Of a stretch of DNA of 64,000 bases, positions 1-11,275 are shown piece by piece. The notes beneath the pieces are model-generated. The model worked only from the letters and a program-made list of their open reading frames with translations, had not been told where the DNA came from and did no database searches. Location of the stretch: assembly GCF_030272615.1 (NCBI RefSeq), contig NC_081405.1, positions 313,554,235-313,618,234 of the forward strand. The letters run 5' to 3'. A program made the position numbers and the translations under genes. How positions within the stretch are numbered: position 1 is the first letter of the stretch; every line of letters begins with the position of its first letter. This DNA is from Cryptomeria japonica (taxonomy: Eukaryota > Streptophyta > Pinopsida > Cupressales > Cupressaceae).

Positions 1-1070
1 GTAGGTGTCGGTTGATCTTCTTTTATTGCAACAAAAGCCCATCCATTTTCTATCGGTTCTTCATCAGAATCATCAGTAACTCCTTCATCAGCATAGTAAC
101 ATGATTTGTCTCTATTCTTCTTAAATTTGTATCTCTGATATTTAGGGTTAGGCTTATATGTCCTTTTAGCTTCTTCTCTCAATCTTGCATGTCTATCAGG
201 ACATCTAGATGCCATATGACCAACTTTATTGCAGTTAAAACATTTAAATGGTGTTTTACCTTCATACTTACTTCCAAGTGGACCTTTATGAATTTTCCTT
301 GCAAATGGTACTTCAAGTTCTTCTAGTTCTTCATTTTCTCTTCTGATATCTTCAAGTTCTTTTGCATAAAGTTCTTTCCAATTAGATTTTTCAGATGATG
401 ATGATGATGTTGCAGATGATGATGCTTCAAAGTCTAAATCTATCTTAATTGTAGCAACAAGACCAAATTCCTCAAGCTTAAATGCTGAAAGTTTTCCAAC
501 CAAGGTATCTCTAGATATTGATGTATTAGGCATTGTTCCCAACTCATTAATAGCAGTTACTTTTATTTTGTATGCTGGTGGCAATGATCTTAAAAATTTA
601 GAAACAATTTCATCTTCACTTAAGGATCCTCCACAACATTGTATTCTCAAAACAATTTCATTAACTCTTTCCATAAAAGCAAAACTTATTTCATCTTCTT
701 CCATTTTCAGATTTTCATACCTGACCCGAAAGCATTCCAGTTTTGCATTTTTGACAATGGTATCACCTTCATTCAGTGTCTCCAATTTATCCCAAATAGC
801 TTTAGCAGTAGATTGGTCTTATAATCCCATGATTTGCTGATCTGATAATGTGCTCAAAAGTGCTTCTCTTGCTTTCCAATAATTTTCTTGATCTTTACCC
901 AACATTGGTGGATTAGGTTGATTCGGTGTAGGACCAACATAGCGATTCTTTGTAACATCCCATATGTCTCTTCCAATGCAATTCAGATGTGTCTCCATTC
1001 TGATCTTCTATATACCATAGTTGGTTCCATCAAGTTTCAGACTGTCCTTCCTGAAAATTTTTGTTGCCAT
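1..1070 (-). pseudogene. Ty1/copia gag polyprotein, N-terminal part, decayed and cut by the window edge
   Basis: Reading the minus strand from the ATG at 1070 gives a copia Gag: MATKIF start, a UBN2/gag capsid-like middle region with the LRSLPPAYK-type motif, a Ser-rich linker, then a CCHC zinc knuckle (CFNCNKVGHMASRC, about 205-250), followed by an acidic YADEGVTDDSDEE region near 60-110. Gag packages the element RNA into cytoplasmic particles. Two in-frame stops break it: TAG at 1008-1010, where the family has Trp (YGIWKI), and TAA at 819-821, probably from CAA. The primer-binding site and LTR lie immediately upstream on the same strand, so this is the 5' part of an element whose pol lies left of the window. 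Identification as copia gag is secure; activity is excluded by the stops. Confidence 0.88.
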
Positions 1071-1113
1071 AGAATCTCCTCAAGTTGTTAAACTTTTGCA
1101 AAATGAGGACTTG

Positions 1114-1125
1114 GCTCTGATACCA
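1114..1125 (-). other. Primer-binding site, initiator tRNA-Met type
   Basis: The minus strand reads TGGTATCAGAGC, the usual plant copia site complementary to the 3' end of initiator tRNA-Met. It lies 2 bases inside the LTR edge and 44 bases before the gag ATG, as expected for the start of reverse transcription. Confidence 0.9.
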
Positions 1126-1127
1126 AT

Positions 1128-2149
1128 TGTTAGGACCTAGAAGGAAACTGAGGGGGGGGGGTGAATTAGTTGTCAATTAATTTCAACCCAAATACAACTT
1201 AATCAAACTTGATGCATAATACCGTTAAACCAAACTTAATGTCGGTTGACAGATTAATAATTAGTATTAATATCGGTGAAGCTTAATGCATAAAATATAA
1301 AGAGAAACAACATCCACAACACATAACACATAGATTTGTACATGGAAAACCTGTAAGGGGAAAAACCATGGTGGGAAACCTTACCCACAATCAGATGATA
1401 CTACTACAGATAGTATGTGTATACAAATGGGGTCTGCACATGCAGAAAGGCCAACCACCTAGAGCTCACTACTCAATCACAAATAGGAGTCACACTGACT
1501 ACAATTGGATGGTTAAATCCAATGATAATGTACTGCTCAAAGTAGCATCTCCAATGCTGGATTCAGTATTGGTTAAGCTCTGATAATCACCTTCAAACCT
1601 TCCTTGAACCTGCTCTATGGTCTGCTCATATGATCTTCAATAGTCGCACATACGATGATACAATACCATATACCATATAGTGTTACTTCTCTATTTCCTA
1701 CCATCTCACAAATGAAATCTTACATATATACCAAAACCTAAGACCAAATGTGTAGGTCGGCTCACTAAGAATATTACAATAAAATCAATTACAAATAAGT
1801 CAAGATGTGATGCATCATGTCGTCTCAATATATTTACAACAATATCCAATTAAAAAATCATCTAAATAACGTGTCGTGTTGATCTAGAATAGATAATGCA
1901 TACCAGTCCATAACTTTGACCGATTTGTCGGTAACAACAAATATGTCAACCAGATTAGACCATTAACCAAAATACCAAAACCAAGTATCCAAACCATGTC
2001 TTCGACATAACCAAGTGATCTTTAGATGATAACAAGTCATCCTTAGTGTCGGTGAATAATATAACCTACCGGTGAACAATATAACCTGTCAGTGAACAAC
2101 AATGTGTCGGTTCAACATAACCAAAGATCTCCAGAAGGATAAGTGTTGA
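1128..2149 (-). repeat. Copia 5' LTR (minus strand)
   Basis: It is bounded by TGTTAGGACC on the PBS side and GTTGACA on the far side, so it has TGT...ACA ends and is about 1.02 kb. The G-run near 1150 is the complement of the poly-C tract seen close to the end of the other copia LTRs in this window (15511, 48247, 59263). The block around 1340-1380 matches, in reverse, the GTGGTTTTTCCC...GGGTTTCCAC block of those LTRs. The far edge is set only by the terminal TG/CA rule and could move by a few bases. No second copy lies in the window. Confidence 0.7.
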
Positions 2150-2701
2150 CATCAATGAGTAACCTAATACATCACATCCATAATACCAATACTATTATCT
2201 GTCATTATGTGCTTAGATTGTCTTCTTGGTTCGCTTGGTCAAGTTATCATCTGTCAAATCAGACTCTAGAAATAGACACCTCAAGGTTTTCATGTATTCA
2301 CATTCAACAAGTTCAAGATCTAACATCTCAAAGTGCATTATCACCCTCTTTGATAAATCGATCACTCAAAACATAGTTTCTCATCAGGATCTATCATCCT
2401 CTATCATGAAACTACAATGTTTGGTCAGGACAACCTTGTCCCACATCGTAGGATATATCGTTCCTATTGGACTTGGTTTTTATCAAAATCATCATCATTG
2501 CACTCCAAAACCAAAGATTGAAAAACTTGCAAACTTTTAAACACTTGAATCATCTTTTCATGTCATATCACTCTATCACATTTACATTGACAGTTGATCA
2601 CTTATAATAACAAATTTTAGACAATTGAATCCTAGCACAATATCTAACATGCGTGTATGCCCATTTTAACCAAGGCTCATAGATGAAAGATCGCAGAGAC
2701 G
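2150..2701. other. Gene-free stretch between copia LTR and gypsy gag
   Basis: Short open frames here have no recognisable domain. The last part (about 2560-2700) probably belongs to the 5' leader of the gypsy element that follows. No LTR or primer-binding site for that element is visible, so its 5' end appears lost. Confidence 0.5.
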
Positions 2702-4790
2702 GAAATCAAAACATTGGAAATAACTGAAGATCATAGAACCATGGAACATGAAGATGAAATACAAGTTGAAGAAGAAATAATAGAACAACATGTCAAAGAC
2801 ATCAAAAAAGATCCTCAATTCGATAAATTTATGCAGAAAATATTGGAGGGAGAAAAAGAAAAATATTTCCTAATGTTAGCAAAATCCGGTGCTACACTCC
2901 CCCAAGATTCTGATGTGAACAAATTGACACAAAATAGAAGTGACCCCCCCTCCCCCTAATAATGAACAATATGAGGATATTTTTGGTCTCAAAATTAATG
3001 GCACATCAATTCTTAGTAACACCAGAACCAATGAGGAAACTTACATTCCCAAAAGGGATGACGTAGAAATTCTAAATAACATTCAATCCAATGAGGATAC
3101 AATAAGGGGTAGAGATGATACAAGAAGAGATTAAGATCCTCCTAGAATGTAAAATCATGGTTATATAAGAACAAATCATGTTGATAATCCTATCACAACT
3201 CTCACACAATAAATACAAACACTGCAAATGCAAATTCAAGATATGCAAAGAGGAAATGTTAGAAGATACCCACTTCAAGAAATTTGTCCTTATCCATTTG
3301 ATAGAAATGTAAACATGATACCATTTCCTATAGGTTGTGAAATTCCTAGATATGAAAAATATGATGGAAGTATTGACCCTCAAGATCATATACGATAATT
3401 TTTCACCATGAGTATGGAGTTTGCACATGAGGATACCTACTTGATGAGATTATTTCCGAAAAGCTTAACTGGACTAGCTATGGAATGGTTCTCCAAACTT
3501 CCAACTGGAATCAGATCATTCTCTGAATTGGTGGATAAGTTTGTTTTGCAATAGTCTTACAACATACAACATGAAGTAAAAATGCTAGACCTATGTAATG
3601 CCAAACAAAAGAGTGGAGAACCTCTCATGACATTTTTACAGAGATGGAGATGGTTAGCTTCACGATATCCTCATACAGTGCCAGAGTATGAAAAAATGGA
3701 CATATTCATCGTCAACCTAAATGATCAAATGAGCTCTCATCTAAAAATGCAAGGAAATCAAATTTTTGGAAAGTTGATTGATAATGGAATCAGAATAGAG
3801 GAAGCCATGATAAAGAAAGGTTAGTTGAAAATATAAAAAGAAGGAGTTCACCCTCCTAACAACACTCACAACAACAACAATGATAAGACAAAGTTTTGGA
3901 ATAGAAATCATAATGTCGTCAATGAAGTGGATAACAACATTGTGAAACCAAAGCAACCGGTTTTTAATTTATCCAATCACTCAGCAATGGCTCAACATAA
4001 CAACACTCACCAAAAAGCAACTATCAAAAATTTCTTTCGAAGGCAATTTACAAACATTGATGAACCCCTTGGGTTAGCACTAAAGACACTTCTCGCAAAC
4101 AAATTGATTACTTTGCTAGAAGAAAGGAACTACGAACCTCAAGTAAAACCCCCTTGGTGGAATGATAACCATTATTGCAATTTCCATCGAAACAAGGGAC
4201 ATCACATAGATAATTGTTAGCGGTTGAAACATGTCATCCAAGATTTGATTGATAATGGAGTAATAATTATGGATGGACATACAACAAATGAATCTCATAC
4301 AACTTTTAAAACTCCACTTCCAAACTATGAGAAGGGTGAATCATCAACAACAAATAGTGGTAAGGGTAGAGCGAAGGTAAACTACACTCATACATATGAT
4401 AATGTGGTAAATGTGATTGTAGTTAAAGAAAAGCAAAACCAAGAACCTTCTCATGCTATCATAAGAAGAAAAGCTAAAGTTGTTTTGTCGGGTCCTACAA
4501 CAAACACGTCATCCACTAAGAAACAATATAATCTAGTGGAGCAATTGCGGAAAACGCCTGTGCAAATATCCATCTTAGAACTTTTAAAGATTTCACCTGC
4601 ACACAAAGAAATTCTTGAACGAGCATTAGTAGATACAACAGTGTCTAAAGATCTAGATATAGATCAATTACAAACCATGGTGGGACACCTCACAACCCCT
4701 CACTACTTATCATTCACCGAAGAAGACAACATGTCCTTGCAACATCCCCATAATGCTCCCTTTCATATCGAAGTCATCATTCATAAGACG
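2702..4790 (+). pseudogene. Gypsy Gag, decayed
   Basis: An acidic N-terminus (EDEIQVEEEIIEQHV, about 2745-2790) leads into a retrotransposon gag capsid domain at about 3280-3830 (PRYEKYDGSIDP, SLTGLAMEWFSKLP, SGEPLMTFLQRWRWLA). Next come an Asn/His-rich linker and a CCHC-like knuckle of the CX2HX4-5HX4C kind (YCNFHRNKGHHIDNC, about 4174-4219). A TAG follows the last Cys of the knuckle. Other stops include a TAA near 3397 and TAGs near 3553 and 3822, mostly in places where Gln fits. The frame also shifts in the 2940 region at a C-run. Function in life: the capsid/nucleocapsid of the element. Closest plant relatives are Tat/Ogre-type Gags. Confidence 0.82.
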
Positions 4791-5112
4791 TGAGTTAAAG
4801 GTGTCCTAATAGATGGAGGAGCTAGCTTAAACATTTTCTCTTTGAGTCTTGTCTATGCTCTAGGTTATTCAGAAGATGCAGTTGATCCCCAAAAAAAGAT
4901 CACCATTAAATCCTATGATGAAGAAGAGCATTCCTCTAAAGGAATTGTGATGTTACCCATAAGAGTGGGACCTTTACAAAATACCAAGTTCTAGACTTGG
5001 ACTTATCATACAACATACTCTTGGGAAGACCCTGGATACATGATATACAAGTTGTTCCATCAACATATCATCAGTGCTTAAAATTTACATATAATGGGTA
5101 GGAAATCACAAT
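4791..5112 (+). pseudogene. Gypsy aspartic protease, frameshifted
   Basis: Right after the gag region the frame reads VLIDGGASLNIFS, the active-site loop of plant Tat-type retropepsins (DGGA rather than the D-S/T-G-A of most retropepsins). The C-terminal part continues in a different frame as [11 protein letters not shown] (about 5015-5045) and [12 protein letters not shown] (about 5050-5090), so a single-base shift lies near 4985-4995. A TGA near 4792, probably an old CGA, precedes the domain. The protease would have cut the Gag-Pol polyprotein. Confidence 0.8.
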
Positions 5113-5113
5113 C

Positions 5114-6800
5114 TTGGCAGATTCAAATCCATTTCAATATTGTAGTAATCTCAAACTAGCTCAAGAAGTCATTGTTCCTCATAATAGGGAGGAATCATCT
5201 TCGAACACACAATCCAAAGAAAAATCATTTGCCTCAATTTTGTCAAGTATGGAAAAACAAATGCAGCTAAGAGATCAAGGGAATGGAGAATATTCAATAT
5301 CACAATTACCACTTTCTCCTAAATCCTTTGGAAAACCATCAAACTCTAAACAACAACCAATTGTGAAACATCTTCCGATATTTGATGGAGCATTTCTTAG
5401 TGTTGGGACCTTATCAGAGGAAACGGAAGACAAAGATGTACTACATTGGCTATACAAGGATGAAGAAGTCCAACAAAAGATCACAAATGTCCGCATACCT
5501 ACAGAAAAGTATCGAAAAGGATTCAATATTCTCAAAAAGATGGGATACATTGGAATGGGTCCTATAGGGAAAAGAAAAGAAGGTATATCAGAACCTATCC
5601 AACCTCATACTTAACAGGCTATAGATAAAACAGGCTTAGGGTATGGACAAGTTACTCTACCAGAAGACACATCTTTTAGCCAACAACAAGAGGAATATGA
5701 AAACAAACAAGAAAAACTGGCAATTGAAAGAGAAGAAACATCAGCCAAGCAACAAGCACAAGTAAACATGAAATGGGAAAAGAAGCACGACTCAAATCAA
5801 CAAGAAAAACAAACTAAAAGCACCTCCCAAGAAGCCTTAAATCTCAATCAAAACAAGCATGAACCTGTTACTAATCAAGGAGAGCTCATAGCAAGGTTGA
5901 TAGAACTCAATCTCAGTTTAGAAGAGGTTGAATATGAAAGAAGAAAAGATATAGCAAGAAAAGATGAAGAAACAAATCAAATATTATATGAACAAATCTG
6001 TAGATTACAGCTGCAAGTGAGATAGATTCTAACGAATGGGAATGGGATTCTTATCATTATAAAGAATCAGCTGAATAAAATTTCTTTGAAGATGATGTAG
6101 GAGTCGATGTAGTTCACACATATGCAGGGAAAACATTAGGAACTAGTTCACTTGAATTAGAATCACATTCAGATGACTTGGACTTAATCGAGGATGATCA
6201 GGAGCTCCTTGTGCGAGGTCATGCTGATGAGAGTATCATTCTAGACATCAACATACATATTGAAAACTTTGATAGATCCATCATGACCCTTGATACTCTT
6301 GAAACATCTCAACCTGATGACCCCTACCTCTAATCCACCCTGAACTTTTTGATTGGGAAAATGAAGGACATACTGTCATTGATACCTTTCTGAATGACCA
6401 TGCCATATCTATATATCTTAATGCAATCGAACCCACAATAACTTTCACCAGGAATTTCAGCAACGCATCTTCCATTCAAATGGGTGCGAAATCTCCCAGT
6501 TGCAAAAAGGAAAAGAAAGAAAACAATATTACGTCTAATGTTGAAAACCATTTCTTGGCAACATTAGATCAGGAAAAAGTAAAATGAAATGACACATCTA
6601 ATGGTGAAAACCTCCTCGAGGCACCAGAAGATGGGAGATTTGACACTTTACCTGCACACTATCAAGACAGTTCATCCATTTTGATCGAACCAACAGAGGC
6701 AGATAACATTGGGACAACAGAGCAACCAAAGATCCTACATCCAACAACTTATCTATCAAAAGAAGAAATGCAACAATATATGCAATTCTTCAAATGACGG
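5114..6800 (+). pseudogene. G-patch domain and acidic/coiled-coil linker between protease and RT
   Basis: The 5114-5614 frame begins LADSNPFQYC and ends with a glycine-rich G-patch-like block, GFNILKKMGYIGMGPIGK (about 5521-5575), followed by GISEPI. The spacing of hydrophobic and glycine residues fits a G-patch, a small nucleic-acid or helicase-cofactor motif that also follows the protease in some other retroelements. From about 5690 to 6025 the sequence is rich in Glu, Lys and Gln (KQQAQ, LNLSLEEVEYERRKD) and likely forms a coiled coil. From 6030 to 6800 it is acidic, without a domain I recognise. Stops occur at 5612, 6022 and 6076. It is probably one continuous polyprotein linker in the parent. 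Confidence 0.6.
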
Positions 6801-8130
6801 AAAATAAATTTTGTCTCGTCATATGCAGATATGTCAAGGTTGGATCCAGAGCTTATTATGCATCCCTTAAATATCAGTCAAGGGGCCAAACCAGTTAAAT
6901 AGAAATTAAGAAAAATACATCCACATATTTCTCTTCTAGTCAAAGCAAAATTAAAGAAATTATTTGATGTCGGATTCATTAGAAGTGTAGCTTATCCTCA
7001 ATGGATATCCAATATCGTTCCTTTTTCCAAACCAGATAAAAGTATCAGAATATGCATAGACTTCAGAGATCTTAATAATGCATGTCTAAAAGATGACTTT
7101 TATATGCCTAACATTGACATCATTGTAGATTTAACTGCTGGACACTCCATGTTTTATCTAATGGATGGTTTCTCTGGATACAATCAAATTAAAATAGCAC
7201 CTAAAGATCAAGAAAAGATAGCTTTCACATGCCCATGGGGTACTTTCAGCTGGAACATCATGCCTTTTGGACTAAAGAACACAGGTGCTACATATCAGAG
7301 AGCTATTACAACGATATTCCATGACATGATGCATACATTCATGGAAGACTATGTGGATGAAATCTTGGCCAAATCATACATTAGAGAAGAACATATAGGG
7401 ATACTAGAAAAGATCTTTAACAGGTTATAACAGTACAAGCTATGACTAAATCCTAAAAAATGTGTCTTTGGTGTCACTTCAGGAAAGCTATTGGGATACA
7501 TTGTTTCAGCTAGAGGTATCGAAGTAGATCCAGCTAAGTTCAAATCAATCATGGAGATGGCATCTCCAAGGAATATCAATCAACTCAGATCACTCAAAGG
7601 AAGACTCCAATCAATCAAAAGTTTTGTTGCTCAACTAGTAGATAAATGTCAACCATTTACTCATATATTGCATAGAAATGTTCATTTCAAGTGGGATCAT
7701 CAATGTGAGGATGCATTCAATAAGATCAAGGCATATCTCATGCAACCACATGTCCTAATGTTTCCAATTCCAAGAAAGTCATTATTACTCTATGTATCGA
7801 CCATTGAAGTATCATTAGGAGTTCTGCTTGCACAACAAGATGATGACGGAAAAGAACGAACCATCTACTACATCAGCAGAACACTAGTAGGATATGAGAT
7901 CAGCTATTCTCCAACAGAAAAAGCATGCTTAGCGGTAGTTTTTGCTTTTAAAAAATTAAGACACTATCTACTATCTCACTCCATCAAGTTGATAGCTAAA
8001 ATCGATCTGTTGAAGTATTTACTCAGCAAGGAAACATTAATAGGATGACTAGAAAAATGGATCATGATCCTGAGTGAGTTTGATATTGAGTATGTTGACA
8101 GAAAATCTATAAAGGGTAAGTCATTGCAAA
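6801..8130 (+). pseudogene. Gypsy reverse transcriptase and RNase H, decayed
   Basis: The RT reads through KLKKLFDVGFIRSV, RICIDFRDLNNAC, LMDGFSGYNQIKI, FGLKNTGATYQR and EDYVDEILAKS. The catalytic box at 7350-7361 is YVDE where functional enzymes have YVDD, so the second metal-binding Asp is lost. The connection and RNase H follow from about 7740 (LLLYVSTIEVSLGVLLAQ, with Val where the first catalytic Asp is usual; YYISRTL; YSPTEKACLAVVFAFKKLR). In-frame stops are at 6899 (TAG, from VKQKLRK), about 7428 (TAA), about 7446 (TGA, Arg position) and 8046 (TGA, Arg position). The start is taken from homology, not from an ATG, since this is polyprotein interior. Confidence 0.88.
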
Positions 8131-8169
8131 CCAACTAGTCGAGGCACCACTTCAGGATAATCGTCCTTT

Positions 8170-8640
8170 GTAGATTGAATTTAATAATGTTGATATCCTA
8201 ACGGTCACAACAAAAACATGGCAATTATACTTTGATGGTTCATATACACAGCATGGATCAGGAGCAGGTATTCTATTCATCACGCCACAAGGTCATACAA
8301 TTCCAAAAGCATACAAATTAAGCTTTCCATGCACCAACAATACAGCAGAATATGAAGCTTTGGTTACAGGTATCAAAATGGCTATAGCATGAAACATTAC
8401 ACAACTTCAAGTCTTTGGAGACTCTTAGCTTGTCATTAATCAAATCAATGATGATTAACAAACAAAGTACAAAAAGTTAATGCCTTATAAAAATATGGTT
8501 GATGATATCAAGAAATACTTTATAGAAATAAATTTTTAGCAGATTCCAAGGAATGACAACAAAGCAACAGATGCCATAGCAACACTTGCTTCTCTCCTTC
8601 AAACATAGGAAAATCAACAGCGTTATGAATTCCTGGTTGA
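8170..8640 (+). pseudogene. Second (archaeal-type) RNase H of the Tat lineage
   Basis: After the first RNase H the frame gives WQLYFDGSYTQHGSGAGI (about 8220-8270), NNTAEYEALVTGIKMA (about 8338-8385) and LQVFGDS (about 8405-8425). This is the D-E-D pattern of an RNase HI domain of the kind acquired by Tat elements. It ends with NDNKATDAIATLASL (about 8555-8600). Stops at about 8391 (TGA), 8428 (TAG), 8456 (TAA), 8537 (TAG) and 8608 (TAG) break it. Presence of this domain, rather than sequence similarity overall, is the main reason for the lineage call. Confidence 0.8.
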
Positions 8641-8799
8641 AGAGTTGTTTTACCCTACTCATAATTATCCTGATTCCCAAACTATCCATCACCTTGTTGG
8701 GCATGATTCCTCCCGCTATGGCCCAACTTACACATACCTGAAAGATAACACCCTACCTCTTGACTTATAAAAAAACCAAAAAATAAACTTTATTTGCCA

Positions 8800-9968
8800 A
8801 TCCTCCCATTATACTCTTGTCGTGGATACCCTATTTAAACGAGGTCTAGATGGTACTGTTTTAAGATGTCTCGAACAAGAACAATTTGAGAAGGCCTTAA
8901 ATGAAGTCCATAATGACATTTGTGGCACTCATTCAAGTGGTCTTACCCTTTTGAAAAAACTCATACGCTTGGGCTATTATTGGCCACTATGGAACGAGAT
9001 TCTTTTGAGATAGCTAGAACATGCAAACAATGTTAGATCCATGGGAATTTGATTCATGCACCAGTGCAAGAACTTCATGCTTTGGCAACATCTTGGCTTT
9101 TTTGTCAATGGGGTCTTGATCTGGTAGGAAAGATAAATCCTTCTTCATCTAATGGTCACAAATTCATCCTTGTAGCTACAAAATATTTCAAAAAATGGAT
9201 TGAGGCAGTACCTTTCATCAATATCACAGGAAAAAAAATTACTACATTTATCTTGAACTACATCATATGTCGCTATGGAATACCCATGACCATTATCACT
9301 GATAATGGGCAACCATTCAAGAATCAGGATGTCCAAGAGCTCTGTGAGAAATTCAAGATCCAACACAGATTTTCCACACCCTACTATCCACAAGGGAATG
9401 GGCAAGCAAAAGCATCAAACAAAACTATTCTGAAAATCCTCAAAACAACAGTGAATGATGCTGGTAGAGATTGGCATATTCAATTGAACCCTTCTCTATG
9501 GGCCTACTGTACTAGTATCCACACACAAACAGGTGCCACACCTTTCTCTCTTGTCTACGGATTAGAAGCAATACTACCAATAGAAGTGGAGATACCTTCT
9601 CTATGATTATCATTAAAAGGTCTTATCCCAGATGAAGAAGAACGAGTGTCTTGATTGCAGGAGTTAGAATTAATCGATGAATGAAGACAAAATGCCTTTG
9701 ATCATTTAAAGGTATATCAGCAAAGAATGTGCCGAAGTTATAATCATAAGGTCAAATCGAGAATATTTCAAGTTGGGGAGCTAGTACTAAAAGAAAATCC
9801 ATGCAACTAGGCAAATCGAGAAAAGAAAGGAATGTTTGAACCAAACTGGTTAGGTCCATTTGTAGTCACAAGAGTATTTGGGTTAGGAGCATATCAGCTA
9901 TCAACACCAGATGGGGATCAGCTCAAGGAACCCATCAATAGCATGCATTTGAAGAATTTTTATGTCTG
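8800..9968 (+). pseudogene. Gypsy integrase, decayed, catalytic Glu lost
   Basis: The zinc-binding HHCC part starts near 8905 (NEVHNDICGTHSSG, GYYWP) and continues with CKQC in another frame near 9020, so there is a frameshift by about 9010-9050. The core reads GLDLVGKINPSS (first Asp, about 9115), TIITDNGQPF (second Asp, about 9300) and YYPQGNGQAKASNKT. The third catalytic residue should be Glu but the codon at 9409-9411 is AAA (Lys), one G-to-A change from GAA. The C-terminal part (VGELVLKENP, FEPNWLGPFVV, GAYQLSTPDG) ends at 9967 with NFYV and a stop. There are further stops near 9604, 9652 and 9682. Confidence 0.86.
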
Positions 9969-10190
9969 AAAAATCAAAAAAATCAAAAAATAGTGAAAAA
10001 CCAAAAAAAACGAAAAACAGTGAAAAAGCAAAAAAATCCAAAAATAATGAAAAAGCAAAAAAATCCAAAAACAGTAAAAAAGCAGAAAATCCAAAAATAG
10101 TGAAAAAGCAAAAAAGTCCAAAAATAGTGAAAAAGCAGAAAATCCAAAAATAGTGAAAAGGCAGAAAATCCAAAAAAATAAAATATGAGA
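9962..10190 (+). repeat. A-rich tandem minisatellite after integrase
   Basis: Units of roughly 27 bases built on AAAAATAGTGAAAAAGCAAA recur with small changes for about 225 bp, starting at the end of the integrase frame. One frame is open throughout and reads as repeats of Lys-Ser-Lys-Asn-Ser-Glu. The minus-strand Phe-rich frames here are shadows of the same repeat. It marks the beginning of the 3' UTR. Confidence 0.85.
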
Positions 10191-11275
10191 AAAAGTGCAA
10201 TAAAAACAGATGGTGAAAACCTGGCAAACATGTGCTATCTGTCTACTAGCTCTTCCCTCTATTAGTTCATACATCCTTCTGCTTGCATTCTTTTTCGTCA
10301 GTGTTGTTCATATCCATAATAAAGCCTTTGTACATACGTAGGCATCCTGGGTGGCTTCTCGCCATGGTTTGGATCATTGGGTATATCATAATGAATTTGT
10401 TTCTAGGCTTGGGGCAAAATCCTGCACCTATCTGGGGGCAAATTTTTTTATCATTTTGAGCTTAATCAAACAAGTAGAACAATATTCAGGCAACACTTAT
10501 CAAGCGAAAACTGAGACACATCCAACATTGAACATGAGATCAAATTGTCAACCATCAAATTATCGCATATCAATCTAAGCACATCACACACTTTTCACTA
10601 GATGATATATTTTGGATAATGATTTTAGCATGATTGTTCAACTTTTCTATCTTGATTTTTGCTATCATTATTTTTGAGTGACTCCAGGATGTCTTTCACT
10701 AGAGGAACAAGGAAGGAACATGATATTTTTCTTGTCTGTTGTTTGTAAATTAATCATTAATATGTGCAAATTTGTCTTGGGACATGATCATTAGAGTATC
10801 ATCAAATATATTTCTGATTTGCATATTGAAATGGTTAATATTACCTATTTTACGCAAGCAACACTTAGGTCATCTTGGTTCAATTATACCTTGATGCTTG
10901 TGCTAAATTGCCATATCAAAATCTAGAAAAGTAGTGCTCGGGTCATTATGGTTTAATTATACCATTGATGTTTGTACTCACTTCCCACATTTAAAAAAGC
11001 TCAATGATGAAAAAACACAATAACCCAATGCCTGGTCTGGTCGTAGCTTTGCATTTCATTTGCATTTAGCTTGCATTTCATTCTCACATGGGATCTCGCA
11101 TGTTCATTCTATCCAAGGTTAAATCTATCACAGGAATCATCAATGTATCATCATAAGTGTATACACAATTAGAATGATGACTCATCTATCTCTAGATATG
11201 GTCGACCTAGTGAAAATCTTATATTCCCCCCTCAATAGAACCAACATCAGCATATATGAATCTTCCTGCAACTTG
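10191..11275 (+). other. Gypsy 3' UTR, first half, with an internal duplication
   Basis: No gene is seen. Two diverged copies of a stretch built around GGTCAT..TGGTT.AATTATACC lie at about 10865-10935 and 10936-11005. The segment ends where copia integrase homology begins near 11276; the UTR resumes at about 15571. Confidence 0.6.

Noticed and set aside
9901-10274. Phe/Leu-rich minus-strand open frames that look like membrane proteins
   Set aside because: They are the complement of the A-rich minisatellite after integrase and have no independent support.
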